This document shows, piece by piece, positions 45,025 to 57,424 of a stretch of 64,000 bases of DNA. The notes beneath the pieces were generated by a model. The model ran no database searches and was not told the DNA's origin. It saw only the letters and a program-made list of their open reading frames with translations. The stretch is taken from positions 1,693,352 to 1,757,351 of the forward strand of contig CACRXP010000065.1 of the NCBI GenBank assembly GCA_902702965.1. Direction: 5' to 3'. The translations under genes and the position numbers were made by a program. The DNA comes from Spirometra erinaceieuropaei. Lineage: Eukaryota > Platyhelminthes > Cestoda > Diphyllobothriidea > Diphyllobothriidae. Positions within the stretch are counted from its first letter, which is position 1; the number at the start of each line of letters is the position of its first letter.

Positions 45025-45365
45025 TTCCAGTTTCCTGCTGATTACGTCGGAGAAACTGTAATACAGTCCCGGACATTACTGAAGGAACTCGCGTCAATTG
45101 TGTGGACCATTGATATCAGATCCCGTGTTGCGGGTTATTTGACGGTCAGCCGGTTTATATTCTTTTGAAAGGTTCCGTGTCATCTGTCCTCCATATTTCA
45201 CGCTGTAACTTAACATCAGCAGGGCTATCGGCCACGCGTAAGGTACGCAACTGTTTTCAATCCGACTGTCAGTCGGACAGACGGTCGAGTAATCACCACG
45301 TCCACATTCAATACGGGTGATGAAATTGCAGCATTCAAATACTCGGACGCCGGTTGTCAGACATC
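45025..45365 (+). mobile_element. Penelope-like spacer/tail fragment, very degenerate
   Basis: A short GIY-YIG-like piece (DYVGETV) and a later segment resembling 13480-13560 (CGAGTAATCACCACGTC, then ACGGGTGATGAAATTGCAGC) identify it. No frame is preserved. Confidence 0.4.
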
Positions 45366-47335
45366 ACTGCCACTTAGGTCGACTATCCACGATGGAGGGA
45401 GGGGGACGATGTAGGTCGCGGAATGGGGTCGAATCCTTCTTGCACCTATGCGATGCCAATCGTTTGACCTAGCATTAGGGTAAGAGGACCTGTTCAGATA
45501 CCCACGTCCACGATACACGAAAACAAGGTGGCTAGTAATCTTCCTAAATTCACAGCTTGCCGGACTCCCCAAACAATCGGGCTCAATCGAATTATAACCA
45601 GTTTTGCAAAACCTTTTCCTCTATTTTCGAATAAAGGATTCCCTTATACTAGAATTATCATTAGCCAAATCCAATTTTTGGGTCTTCTATCTTTTCGCCC
45701 ACAGTAAGTAGCATCTCCCTCCACAAAACCCACCAGAATATGTTTAAACCCTACAGTTTAACTTCCATCTATCGTGTCTTCCCGTTTTATAAGCATTAAT
45801 GAGTGTAGCCTGGATCCGAAAGGTATGTTCAGAGCAGTTTCTCTCGAGATCAGTCAGGTAAAGGACGGCCCAGATAAGAAATTTAGCCTTTAGATTTGAC
45901 GAACATTTTCTGCGCAGTACAGAATATTTGGCTCACTTCCTTATTAAAAACTCGGCGTCCGTCATAAATTATCGCAATCTATATCGACAGGATCGCGTTT
46001 AAAAATGCGGTGGTGGTTGTCTTAGTTATGTTAGAACCTCACTTTCACATTCATTATATGGACTGAACATCCTCTTCTTCGCCGAAAATATTGTTTCTTA
46101 TGCATAATACACCCCCAAAATAGGTAAAACCTGACTGGCTACGCATTATTCCTCCTTATTCCTCCCTCAATGAAGGCCATATCCGTAAACTCTTTGAAAA
46201 ACCACAGATAATACAATTGATGCCAAAAATAGTAAGTGATTTCAACTTTCCAGAAACTGAAAGGTATGCAGATACTTCTCCACCTAACTTCTAAACGTTT
46301 GTGATTACTAATCATTTTTCAAATTTTTCTTAATAAGTCCACGCATCGACCAAATAAGATAGCCAGTAAGAGTCCGTTTTTGCTAATTGAATCTACCCCT
46401 TATTTAGGAATTTCATCGTGATCGTTTTAAAAGTTATCAGGCATTAGTTTGTCGTTGTCTTCCGGTTGACCCTTCTGCAAATTCGGCGGTTGAATGCAAC
46501 TACCCAGATTTATCTTATGTAAACAACGACGTAGCAAATACATTTACAAGCAATCTAGATTAGCACAGTTTTCCTAAAAATTGTGATCCAAATTTTTTTG
46601 CGAGTTGTTGAAACGCCTAATTGCGGACCCTTCGATTCCATTTTATTACAGATGTTCAGACCAAATGCTGCATCGTCCATTGTCTTAAACTTTCTTAAAA
46701 ACAGTCTCAAATGTTACGTGAGCATCACAGAAATATTTAAGTTAAATTTAAAAATAAGACTTGTGCGGGATAGGCGTAGATAGTCTTAAGCTCTAAACGA
46801 TGTAAATTCTTCCATACCTGTTGCCCAGGTCATCCGTCCCAGATTATCCGCGAATCTGTATTCTCTTTCTCCAAACCGAGGACAGAACATCGCTGGGAAC
46901 AGATTGATGCAAACGTGTCTGCTTTATACCCATGCGGCTCATCGTGACAGATAGATTTCTCCCCTTCTACATGTCGTTACATGTGATTTGGACCCGACAG
47001 GCTACCCCAACCGTGGATTCTCCAAAGCTTCTCTGAGACAGCATGTTCCACCTTCAAGGAGTAAGATATAAACTACGTCACTACTTTGACCACTCGCCGC
47101 AAACCAATAGATTTTCGGTCAAAGCTACTCTGATATGAGATTTTATTTCTTATAATTTTCACCTACTTACGATAGAATTAAGAAATAATCACATCTTTGT
47201 CATTTTTTACTGGAATGTTACTGTCCGTTACATAATTTGCTGAAAAAGGTCATTCGCTCTGAAATTAAAAATGCCGAAGCTTTTTACTGGGATACCCCTA
47301 AGTACGACACATCCAAGTACTTTCTACTCAGTTAT

Positions 47336-47985
47336 TGACCGATCTCATGAAATGTGGCCTGAAATTCTGAATGCCATTTCTATTAGCAAGGATTACTTTG
47401 GCACGGTTGTAATATTGACTATCATGCGGCATAATCCTATAATATTTCGAACTGGGCGACATGTCAGCTATAGAGTACACTGTTTTTCAATTTTCTGTAG
47501 AAACCAGATTCGGGAAAGATGACTACTTAATTAGTATGTGTTTTTTCCGTTGATTTTCGACGGTCTTACAAATTTAGATATATTTTATAGAAAGCACAAA
47601 GAAAAATATGCTATTTTTCAGTCCGCTTGATAAATAATCACGTCATGTTTGCATTTTGTACTCAGAAAAACAGTATAATTCGGTTTTAAACAGTTTCTTT
47701 TTATGAGAATTTTAAAGACCGCGCAAGGTCTATTCATATAGCATCGTAATTGTCCGTCTACCACTGCTCCTCATAAAATGTACGACATAGTTGGCAACCA
47801 TTACAAAATTTTATAAACCGAATATGATATCTCTTTAAAGGCATAGAGGACTATGCGATTTTCTTTACGGGGAGCGCATGCACCTTGTGGACTGGAATCA
47901 CTCCGCGCTAGTACAACGACTGGTCAGGTCCCAAATTATTTTGCAATTAAAAAAACATTTTTAAGAAGTACTTATACTCCTCGGA
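47336..47985. mobile_element. Foldback element, right arm truncated
   Basis: The left arm (GACCGATCTCATGAAATG, then GACTACTTAATTAGTATG) resembles the 10.2 kb element. Only about 40 bases of right arm remain near 47945, then sequence changes to a pyrimidine-rich stretch. Confidence 0.5.
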
Positions 47986-48409
47986 TTTCAGTTCATTGCT
48001 CTGTTTGTCGCTCATACTACCTTTGCAATTCTTCCTTTATTATACCTCCCTCTGCTTCCTCCCCTTCTTATGCCCGCTCTTCTTTGCTTCTTCGTAAACA
48101 TTTCTTCGAGATGATCTGACAACCGATATAAGATCGTTAAATATTTTACATGTTTTTAGGAGAATACTTTACCTTTATCTTAACAATGACCTGATTAACC
48201 TTTATCTCTACGCATTCTTCCTAAATAGACTTCACCATGACTTTGAACAAGGAAATTTTGAATTCAGAAAATTGTCATCAAATCACCCCATTTGCGTAAA
48301 TTTACCTCTCCGCGCCCGGTTTCGCTTTTCGTAATCCCTGTAAAGAATGCTGTAGTTCTTTCAGGCCATACATCACAAGACTATGTCAGATTATCGTACT
48401 GTCTCCAAA
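47986..48409. other. Pyrimidine-rich spacer, nothing recognised
   Basis: CT-rich sequence from 47980 to 48100 follows the truncated foldback element; no gene seen. Confidence 0.4.
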
Positions 48410-48889
48410 TCGTCTGCGTTCTGCCTCCCCCTAGCCCCACCGGGATTTCGTTCGGGCCACCAGAATGCCGACACCCCACCCAAAATGTCGGTCTTGCTTT
48501 GGGTCTGCCGCCATCTAGCATGCCCTTGGGCTTTACGTTGACTTGCTTAATTGCCTTTTTTGTTTCATCCTAACCTCAGAAATAACCTACCATGTTTCTC
48601 CATATCCCACGCAGAGACGTTTTTCTCCTAAATATTTTTTTTCAAAATGATTTTCGCTTATGTCCCTTCCCCTTAAATTTTTGGGTTTTTTGACTTAAAT
48701 GTATGCAGCTCATTATATTTTCTAAAAACTCCGAGTTTGGAATTTGTGGATGTTAGTATTATTTTCGAAAGTGTCGTATGCGAAGTCTACTGTACATTGG
48801 GCCGCTCGCATTAGCCATTACTGTCTATATTGTCTTATGGCCAAAAGGTCTGTAAGCGTGTGGTATGCCGTATCAGCAAATCCTAACCC

Positions 48890-49330
48890 TCGCAGCCTAG
48901 CTTGCGCTGGCAGTTCCCTGACACCTACTTCCCTGCCGGTGGATGCGCGTACGCTCCCGCTAGGCACACAGGTGGTGGGCATGGCTGCTCAGTCATCATC
49001 CTTGTCTTTCTGACCCCTGTTGCGGTGTTGTTGGCGTTGGCGAAAAATCCTAGTCATTTGTTGTGTGGACCAGGGGGTGTGGTGGCATGCCTAGGTGCGG
49101 GTCCGGCTGTGCCAGCCACCTGCGTACTCCCTCACCTCCGGTCTTCTTGACTCTGTGTCCAGGTGGGGAGTGGGAAAAGAGAGTGCGGCCGATGCTGTGC
49201 ACGTCTGTTATCACTGTCAACTAACTCACGCAAAAGTTACTGCATCTGTTACGCCTTGATGTGGAGCACACGGTAGACACTATCGGCAACAACGTTCGAA
49301 CTGACGTATACTGTCTTATTTTTTAGTTAA
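48890..49330 (-). repeat. Dispersed copy of the 450-bp repeat
   Basis: GTGTGGACCAGGGGGTGTGG, GTGCCAGCCACCTGCG and GAGAGTGCGGCCGATGCTGT match the 28.4 kb copy. It interrupts the alignment of copy B with copy A, so it was inserted in B only. Confidence 0.5.
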
Positions 49331-51179
49331 ATTAATGTAGACTGCCTGGATATTGCCATTCGAACAGTTGAAGTAAAAATACTATTATTGAGTATAAGTT
49401 CCATTATTTCATGTGCTTGTGGGATTAGATTTGACCACATGATTTCCTGAGTATACGAAATTGTCGATTAGCGTTATTCAGGCTACGGCTCCGATTCAGA
49501 CCATATGTATTGCTGTTAAGTGTGTAATTTCGTTTTTGCTACTTGCTCCCTTAGATCTGTCCAAAATAAAATACTTCTTTAGAAAGCATCCTTTGATCAG
49601 ACCTTAGCATTATTTGGATGCCGGTGTGCAACCATAATTAGAATAGGTTAGTAGGTCATAAATATTGACAGACAAGTAAACTAAAGAGTCACGACATAGT
49701 CCATGACCTATCCAAAAGAAAGGCTAATCGCTTTGGGAATGAACTGTGATCAGTGTGGGAAAAAACAAAAAAAACTGTCAATTGTATGGTCAAAAAGACT
49801 AACCATCTGCATGCATATTGTGCCCTATTCTAATTTCACAATACAGTCAAAAGTCATTTATGCTCATGTGCTTTATAAAGTTTAAATTTGTTAAAGATCA
49901 AAAAATCCAGAAGGTTAACAGAAAGAGCAAAATCCAAAGAGTTTATTATAATTGAGTGATGCAAGGATACTGCCCATAATTACGAAAAGCGTTTTCGTAT
50001 TCACTTTCAGTGAACCTGGTCAGCTTGCCTTTCTCCAACGTGGGGCCTTTAAGACTAATCTATAAACGTTGACGTCAGGGTCTGCTGATTTTGCAGGGAG
50101 TTAACTGAAATGATTTAAGGATTTTTTACACGTTTAGACACCTTCCAACTTCGCACAATCTCCGTTATAACAGTAGATCCTGCACAGAAAACAAAATTAA
50201 TAGTCGCCATGATAATTTTTAGACCCAGTACTTTCACTTGATAAATGACCACCGTTGTCTTTAGAAGATTATCAAAGCGTTTTCTGCACCCTCTATGTCA
50301 TCAAATATCTCTTTTGAATAAGCGGTATTCGCGATTACTTGGTTAAAACATAAGCTTAGTTCAAAAGAGTTAAGAACGGGTCGTTAATCTACAATTGTCT
50401 CCAAAATGATTTTTCGTTGTTTGCGGGCGGTACAATACAATATGAGAGTTCATGATGGGGTTTGTAGAAGAACAATTTGCACGGCCTAGCAAAGTATAAA
50501 TATGTATTAATTCATTAGATATACTCTGCATGTAGGTATTTGAACGAAGGACAACGTGGATACTTGCTTTCAAAGTTGGAAGTAAGTAACAGGCGTTTGG
50601 GTTAGATTAGTAAAGCTCAATTGACGCATTACTAAAATCTCGATGGCCCTGGTGTACTTCATATGTCGAGGTAGTTTGGCGATGGGATAACTTGACTTAA
50701 ACTTGATTGATCAGAAGATTCTCGGTTTGAGTGTCGTAGATTAAGCAGTTACATTTTTGCTTCTGTGCGAACCTTACGTTTGATATCGTGCAGTTTTATC
50801 CCGCCGAGGGCTAGACTTACTAGGGACTCCATAAAAGCAGAGCAGATGAGGTTCACGTCAAAGGATCAATATTTTAGAATACGTTATCAAACTGCAGGAC
50901 TTAAAGTATGTGAAGTAAAGGCAACAGCAAAGCCTAACGACTAAGCTGATTGATTCTCACATAGATGAACCATTATACCTTTTTTCATTTTATTTGGGCA
51001 GGCTGCAAACGGCAAATTCATGTGATCTACACGTGCACTACTTAAAATGTAATTGCCACCTCCTGTTTCAATGTATATTTTCAAAGCCCAGCTAAACCAT
51101 TCACAGAAAATGTAACAAAAACAGCCCACCACCCAGATGTCTTGAGTTGCATGAACCTGATGAGGGAAATTAGTTCCTG

Positions 51180-51479
51180 TCAAACATCTTGCCCCCCCTC
51201 AAGAGGGCACCGGATCTTCTGTAAGGAATAAAAGAAGTTGTTCCAGTAGACGATGATGGCGAGCTGAAAATGTTCAGTTGGAACAAATTGGGCCATCTGT
51301 TTCTCCCATACATCCTTTGCTAACAGGCTACTGGCTCCTACCATCAAAGAACGGGTTTCTGGACGTATTTGAAATTGTTCGATTTGACCGAATTCATTAA
51401 CGCCACACGGCTTAACCTCGCAACCGACCACAGCCTTGACAGTTCTCGTGACCGTAACGGCTTCAACTGAGTCCTTGCT
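51180..51479 (-). CDS. Gene B exon 3 (last)
   Basis: It follows an acceptor ending TTTAAAAAG in phase 0. The 99 residues run from SKDSVEAVTVTRTV through VKPCGVNEFGQIEQFQI, MVGASSLLAKDVWEKQM, and end IRCPLEGGQDV. 57 of the first 93 residues match gene A by my count. The acceptor is purine-rich close to the junction but aligns with that of gene A. Confidence 0.66.
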   Translation of the reverse strand, partial: SKDSVEAVTVTRTVKAVVGCEVKPCGVNEFGQIEQFQIRPETRSLMVGASSLLAKDVWEKQMAQFVPTEHFQLAIIVYWNNFFYSLQKIRCPLEGGQDV

Positions 51480-51645
51480 CTTTTTAAAAATAATAGAATA
51501 ATGTGTGATTTTGGCCTTATTAAAACTTTAAATTATCCGAAATAAATATAATTAATTAATTAAATTATGTATGCTGGAGTAAACGGTTGTGTAATTCTAA
51601 GCATAATAAATAAAAAAACTTTAACTTCAGCAATAATATTCAAAC

Positions 51646-51842
51646 CTGTATGAGTAATATTGATTGCCCAACGCTTATTTGGCATGTAAAGTTAGCTTCT
51701 GTGTTCAAGTGGCAGACAACGGTTTTAGATGCATTCGGCAAGAGGCGTAAATGTGGTTCATCTGTGTTGGACACAAGTGTCGTCGTAAAAAGGGCCGTTT
51801 CAATTTGCTCTGCAATAATATTCTCCTTATCTTCATCGATTT
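51646..51842 (-). CDS. Gene B exon 2
   Basis: The acceptor TAACTTCCAG is identical to that of gene A, and the first two bases again complete a glutamine. The exon encodes IDEDKENIIAEQIETALF, then LRLLPNASKTVVCHLNT and NFTC. It ends in phase 0 at CAG before GTTTGA, a weak donor at the site homologous to that of A. Length is 197 bp, as in A. Confidence 0.68.
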
Positions 51843-52763
51843 CTGGAAGTTAGGAATGAGACGAGTATTTGTAAGTTTACTGAAAACCGCCTACATAAGG
51901 GTAAGTTCATACAAGATATAGCGATCACTATGGATCCTCATGGAAATGTTCCAGTGTATGTTAAGTTAATTGATAAAGCCTGTAAACTTCGTAGCGGAAA
52001 TAAATGTGAGGATAAATAATCACCCTTTCATAGATACGAAACAAGGTACCAGTATTCATGTTCACACGAAAGAAGAGAATGTCCAGAGCTTGTTATGTGA
52101 AAAAGAGCTAAGTTCGGATACGCGGAGTTATGCTCGAATCTTCAGTAAAATGCATGCAACTAACACGTGTATTGCAGCACACATGTGGAGGCAGTAATTG
52201 CGCATTTTCAACTCCAAACAATGAAAATATCATCGTGAACATGGAAATTCGCCGAATTGTTTAAATGTCTATATTAAGAACAGTTTTGTTCCCTGACAAT
52301 CATAGGGTAGTTGGTACCTGGAAGCTAATAAACCGACTTAATTGCTAACCTGAGAGTTAATTAAAGGCCGAGTTAGATTTTCTATCAAGGAAATAGTCGA
52401 TACATTGATTCATTTAATAGCCCTAGGGGTATCTTCATGGTAAATAAAATAAATTGATCGAATTTTAAAACAGTTAGTCAGACATCATATAGAGTTCAGT
52501 TCGTGCTTATAAAATAGGCAGTTTAGTATCGTGATGCAGTTAATTTTTAGAAGCAAAATACCGACGATGTCAGCAGGTATTGCAAATGGAATAAAAGTCA
52601 CCGTAAAGAGTAAAGTTGCCTCTACTCGACTCGCATGTCGGCCATCCAACAGTCGACACAGCAAATGCGATTAATCCCCGATGAAGGGAGAAATATGTAT
52701 TTTCCTAGGTACTCCATAACACGACGAGTGCGTCCTATAAATGCGTCAGTGTTTTGCCCTTGA

Positions 52764-54655
52764 ACTACGTGACCTAGCTCATAAAATCTGATAACGGAAA
52801 CTGAAGCGTGAATTTCTGGACCTCTATAACGTTGCGCATTTTGTTTGCTCATCCACATCCTTCGATGAAATGTCCTTTTCTTGTGCAGAAATTGTGTTTA
52901 CGTAATTAAATTAAGTAAAATGTCAGTAAAATTTAGAGGAAATGGACGTCTGAATATATTTATGCAATTTCCTATGCTAATACATATCCTAGACTCCGAT
53001 TAAGCATCTTAGCGACTTTGTCATTGGAAGGATAGTAATTAACATAAAAGAGTTATAATAAAAAGATTTTTGCGAACTTGAAAATTTATTTTATCTCCGA
53101 TATTAACCGTGGTAATCAACCTGCCAGCACAAATGTTATTTTAAGAAAACTAGAATTTTTTTTTAATTCCTGCATGCACAATTAGCAGATCTGTACGATT
53201 TGGTGCCCTTAACGCAAATAGGGATTCCTTCGTTTAAATGGGCTAAAATGTTTAGCCGTTTAAAAAATTCGACCTGATGTCACATAAATGACCACCACCG
53301 AATAGTCATTTTCAGTTTTGAACATAGGAAACACTACTTATCGTGTAGTATATTTTCTGTGCATAGCTTATTCAGAAATAGAACGAGTAAAACATTAGTA
53401 GTTTCAGCAAAATATAAGTATTTATATAGACGCTGTGCCGTGAATTCGTAATCGAAGAACGGATTCTAAAAGCGAGGAAAACAGTGAGAATGGCCTCAAT
53501 GGATAAAAGAAAGTACGTTTGCAATAGAAAAATAGTAGTATTGTTAGGGAGCATGAAAGAAATGGCCAAGAGTGTCAAAATTTTACTTGGCATCACCGTG
53601 AAAAAATGCAAGGTACACAAAAAACCCGTCAACGGAGTGCAGTAATAAAGCACTTCCTAAAGAGGTAACTTATAAAGGAAAGTTTTTTTTATTGATCAAA
53701 AGCATATTCGCTGCTGACTTTCGTTGTGGACAGCCGCTTTTTTCGAAAATGAAGGTTAACGTTTGAATAAGTTTATACATGCGACCCAAACGACCATCTT
53801 CGTAAAAAGACACGCCTGAACACTCAATAATTTGGTCGATGCCTTCCATGATTATCTTATTTTACAGTTCTTAACAGACAGGTAATTCAGAATCTGTCTT
53901 TAGGGACGATCGGGTGAAACCACTGAGAATCATGAAGTATTCAGCAATATTTCAAGATCGATCTGAAATTCAGCGTAATCCAAAACTAACGAAAAGTGTA
54001 AATTAATTTAACGCAAGGCAGGTTCTCTCTACAAACCCAAAATCGTATATTCACGATCACGCCCTGTCAGTTCTATTCAAATGTTTTAGGCACCAACCGG
54101 CCTCACAGCATGTCACCTTATGAAAACTTTAGTTTCTAGGACGTTCTTATAGGTGAACTCAAGGAACATGCAGTTTCTCTTGTTGAACCCCATCCCATTT
54201 AACTCAAATGAGTCAAGAATACTACGAATCCCTGGAAACTCTTTTGGAACCAATACTCAGTCTGTAGGCAAGTCAAAAACCGTCATATATGAAATCACAC
54301 CAATTATAAAACGATCTTTAGATGAGAACTTCACTGAAACACAATTATTAGACGTTATTTTCTTTTTGCTCTCATTTTTGTTACGTTTTTAATATGCAAA
54401 TACATTCTATACATCTAAAAACGAAATTAACTGAATTACAGTCATTTCTGAGGTTTTCAAGATATTGTGCGTTTTCCAAAAATTCGGCATTTCCAAACGA
54501 CGCAACACTGCCTTAAAGATTTCTTTTCTGAATTTAATTCTCTTAAACTTGTACTTAATTAACATAGACATTGGACTCTTGAAATTCTGTCGGTTTGTTA
54601 GTGATTGGCAATCATTCGTAAGTTCGATACCTTTCATGAGTAAGGTCACTTACTA
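52764..54655. mobile_element. Non-autonomous TIR element, 1.9 kb, in intron 1 of gene B
   Basis: The ends ACGTGACCTAGCTCATAAAA and (inverted) GTAAGTGACCTTACTCATGA match the TIRs of the 3.9 kb element, and the body matches it in reverse orientation. It is longer, so it is nearer to full length. No frame above about 95 codons is present. Copy A lacks it. Confidence 0.58.
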
Positions 54656-54860
54656 AACCTGTTGTTGTCTCTGATGATAGTTTTGAGCAGGCACTCGGAA
54701 CGTTGAGTGAATAAAGCTCTCGTTTCACTAACCTTTCTCTCTCTCCCCCTCTTTCTCTCTTTCTCTTCAGGAACCCGCATTTTCGCTTCTGTTGTTTGTA
54801 CTCTACCTTATGATGCTGTTAAGATTTTGTGTGAACTATTTGACCAAGTAAAATAGGGGA
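54655..54860 (+). mobile_element. Penelope-like tail relic in intron 1 of gene B
   Basis: The tail core CTGATGA (54671-54677) is followed by a stem and GGAACGTTGAG, then GAATAAAGCTCTCG, as in the other Penelope tails. Flanks on the right match copy A after 36070. Confidence 0.5.
54667..54708 (+). ncRNA. Hammerhead-like motif relic in intron 1 of gene B
   Basis: CTGATGA (54671-54677) is exact, followed by ATAGTTTTGAGCAGGCACTC and GGAACGTTGAG. The second box has decayed from GAAACGTC. Confidence 0.35.
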
Positions 54861-55044
54861 TTTACTTCTACTATTTTGAATCCGAAGGATGTTTGCAAGT
54901 CCGCACACACACATTTTATTTTACTGTAAAATCCAAAATCGGCTTTGCGAATGCACATTTAGTGTAACGTTCAATTTTAAACCAAGGCTTCGCAAAGTGA
55001 CTTGTTCCTAAGCCAAGCGCATATGCTTCACTCTAAATTAAAGC

Positions 55045-55915
55045 AGAAGTTATATCTCATGGAATGATGACTGAAATTCGGTAGTTTTAATTCGGGGAGA
55101 TTTATCATTTGTCTTGATGTTTAGATACCCCAGTCACGTAAGGATGCCGGCTTTTGAATGGGCTTCATACGGACCGCTTTATAAAAAACGTATTTCTTAA
55201 AAAGTGACTCCTTATAAACCATAGATTATTGCGATCAGCTTTGATCACCTTGTAAATCTGAACATATTATACAGAAAACATTCACAAAATAATCTTTCTA
55301 ACAATCACTTTGTAGTAAATGACGTCTTCTCTAATTTTTTCTACTTGATGAATAAGTATTTTTCGGTTTTAAAAAACCTTCCTAATTCTTGAATTTTTTT
55401 AAATATTTACACTTTCCTTCTGGGTTTCCAAACGACAAGTTGTTTACTTTTCGTGTAAGGCAAATCACGCATTTCTATATACTATTGGGAACAAGACATA
55501 TGAGACTTATGCAATTTTGTAATGAATGTGGTCAATGTTATTTAATTTATAAACTCCTGTTTCTGCAAAGCTGAAGGATGGGCATTTCACAGTCTTAAAA
55601 ATCTTATGGAAACGTTTTACACCAAAAGATTTATTTTCATTAAAGATCAAATATAGAGATGAAAATGCGTCTTTGCGCGCTTTCCACAATATATATTTAA
55701 ATTTAAAAGTGCGTCTAAATTCAATATACAAAATTTCTTAGGATTTAAACAAGTACTTTTTATGAAGTGTATTTTACGCATTCGGTTGATGAGCAGCCCG
55801 TTCCAAAGCCGATAATCTAACATGATGACAGTTAACTTGAAAAGACCACTTAGGTCGTTTTTTCGAAATGAAAACGAATTTCAGAATTTCGATTAACAAT
55901 TTTATGAGATAGTGC
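55045..55915. mobile_element. Foldback element next to gene B exon 1
   Basis: The left end is TTATATCTCATGGAATGATG and the right end is TTTTATGAGATAGTGC. It is the positional counterpart of 36322-37233 and is equally diverged. Confidence 0.55.
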
Positions 55916-55986
55916 ATCCTCAGTATATTCATTAATGGATACTTTAGTAGCCTACGCTACCCAGGCTTAAAAAAGGAGGCACTTAC

Positions 55987-56074
55987 GAATTTTGGGCAAA
56001 AAGCCCAATAAAATGTAAGCTATTAGCAACTTCAGTGATACGACTGCTCCAACTGCGGCATGTATGGGGGACAT
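55987..56074 (-). CDS. Gene B exon 1: start and hydrophobic signal segment
   Basis: It encodes 29 residues beginning MSPIHAAVGAVVSLK and ending LIAYILLGFLPKI, plus one base before GTAAGT. Length is 88 bp as in gene A. Several differences from A are synonymous third-position changes (for example CAC/CAT, TCG/TCA, GCC/GCT), as expected under protein-level constraint. Confidence 0.65.
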
Positions 56075-56285
56075 TTTGCAAGGTTTTCACCCGAAGATAC
56101 GTGAAAAACTTTAATATTTAACTTCATACAAGGTCGAGCCGTATTTATTATCTGCGATTTTATTTGCAGCGGCATGATTGACTTGTCTGCAGAGGGGATA
56201 AACAGCGCTCGCTTGAAGTGCTTCAATTATTTCTGCTTTTGCTAGAGCTTGAGGGCGGAATGTCTGCAACTTTATCATAACTCAC
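56075..56285 (-). promoter_or_regulatory. Gene B upstream region with TATA-like box
   Basis: On the minus strand, AGATAATAAATAC lies at 56141-56153, 67 bases before the ATG, exactly as in gene A. The upstream words CCCTCTGCAG and ATGCCGCT are shared in the same order. The region between box and ATG has diverged more, so the box stands out. Confidence 0.4.
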
Positions 56286-57424
56286 TACCTGACCGCGCAT
56301 AACATTCTTTCAATTATTCAGTTTCAGTTTATTTGGGGGAACGTAAACGTTGAACGTTTGAGCTCCTTGTTTGTTACACGGAAGCGCATTTTATCAAAAA
56401 CCTGAAAATGGAATCATCAAACGGCTACAGATGCTTTTTTCAGACTGGGAAAGTTTTCGACACCAGTCAGATAAATGAATTGTCCCATGTGTTTCTGGAG
56501 ATATGTCCATAAGGTCTCCGCTCGTTTAATGCTTTTGTGGTTCTAGCAAAACTCTGAGAAAATAGCTGAGGAAAAGTAAAAAAATAAACAGACATTAGGT
56601 GTAGAACTTAAAAAGTGCCTACGAATGTAACTGAAGAAGTCCCCGTTGCACGTAGCCTTTTTCTTTCAGTCATCCGCTAAGTATGCACAAATCCTACAGA
56701 GAAGCAGTTCCTTATGATCACAGTTTTCTTTAAAAATAAAGCTTGAACAGTTTACATCAAGGCAAATGTAATGTTTAGATCACCAGTCGCTGTCTCCAGA
56801 CTATTGCTTTCTCAGTAACCGCATTCGAATATTTTGAAATATATATGTACTACAGCCTGTCTCAACCTAAATGACATGGTTTTTTACCTGCAAATCCCCA
56901 AACAAAGTCGCACAAACAAACTTTCTAGGTGCAGGTATGCAAACGCTTGTCAGTCAGTATTAAAGTCAGGATTACACAGATAGTGACATTATAGTTTACA
57001 GTCACTGTTAGCCTATTGCTTATTCGCATTTAGATAGGAAATTAAATTCCTAATGACTGAGTGTTCCTAAGAAAGCAATATTTTTAGACGTCATTGTAGA
57101 TAACTTACCACTTTCGAACATGTGCACAAAATAATCTCAGGCGATGACAAAACGTTCTCCTATGGGTTCTGGTTCTGCCCTATCCCTTGTTATTTGTCCC
57201 AGCAGGGTCAACACCAACTAACAATATTTGAATACAACATTTTATTTCATACAAATTAACTTTGGGCGGCCTTACCTCAGGTCACTATTAGACGTGGCAA
57301 AGACCGACTTATTGAACGGGTAAGGCATTTACGGATAAGCTTGCTCAGTTTCAAAGTCGTATGGTGAAAGCTTGCTCACATTAACTGGAGAAAGGCTATC
57401 GCTGACAACAGCAAGTGCAGTAGA

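Larger units (their letters stand above)
44011..47335. other. Spacer between duplication copies, mostly featureless
   Basis: Apart from the hairpin at 44772 and the Penelope relic at 45025, no supportable feature. Composition is AT-rich. Confidence 0.45.
51180..56074 (-). other. Gene model B: paralogue of gene A (194 aa)
   Basis: Three minus-strand exons (55987-56074, 51646-51842, 51180-51479) mirror gene A in length, order and phase. The predicted product has the hydrophobic N-terminus, the two sequons (NAS, NFT), the four shared cysteines plus one extra (VGCEV), and the KPCGVNEFGQIEQ motif. It is six residues longer at the C-terminus (ending EGGQDV). The frame is intact with no stop codons, so both copies look functional. 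The middle of exon 2 (about residues 49-61) differs most between A and B, while the sequon and cysteine region is the best conserved. Family and function are unknown to me; export or membrane anchoring is inferred from the N-terminus and sequons. Confidence 0.68.
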
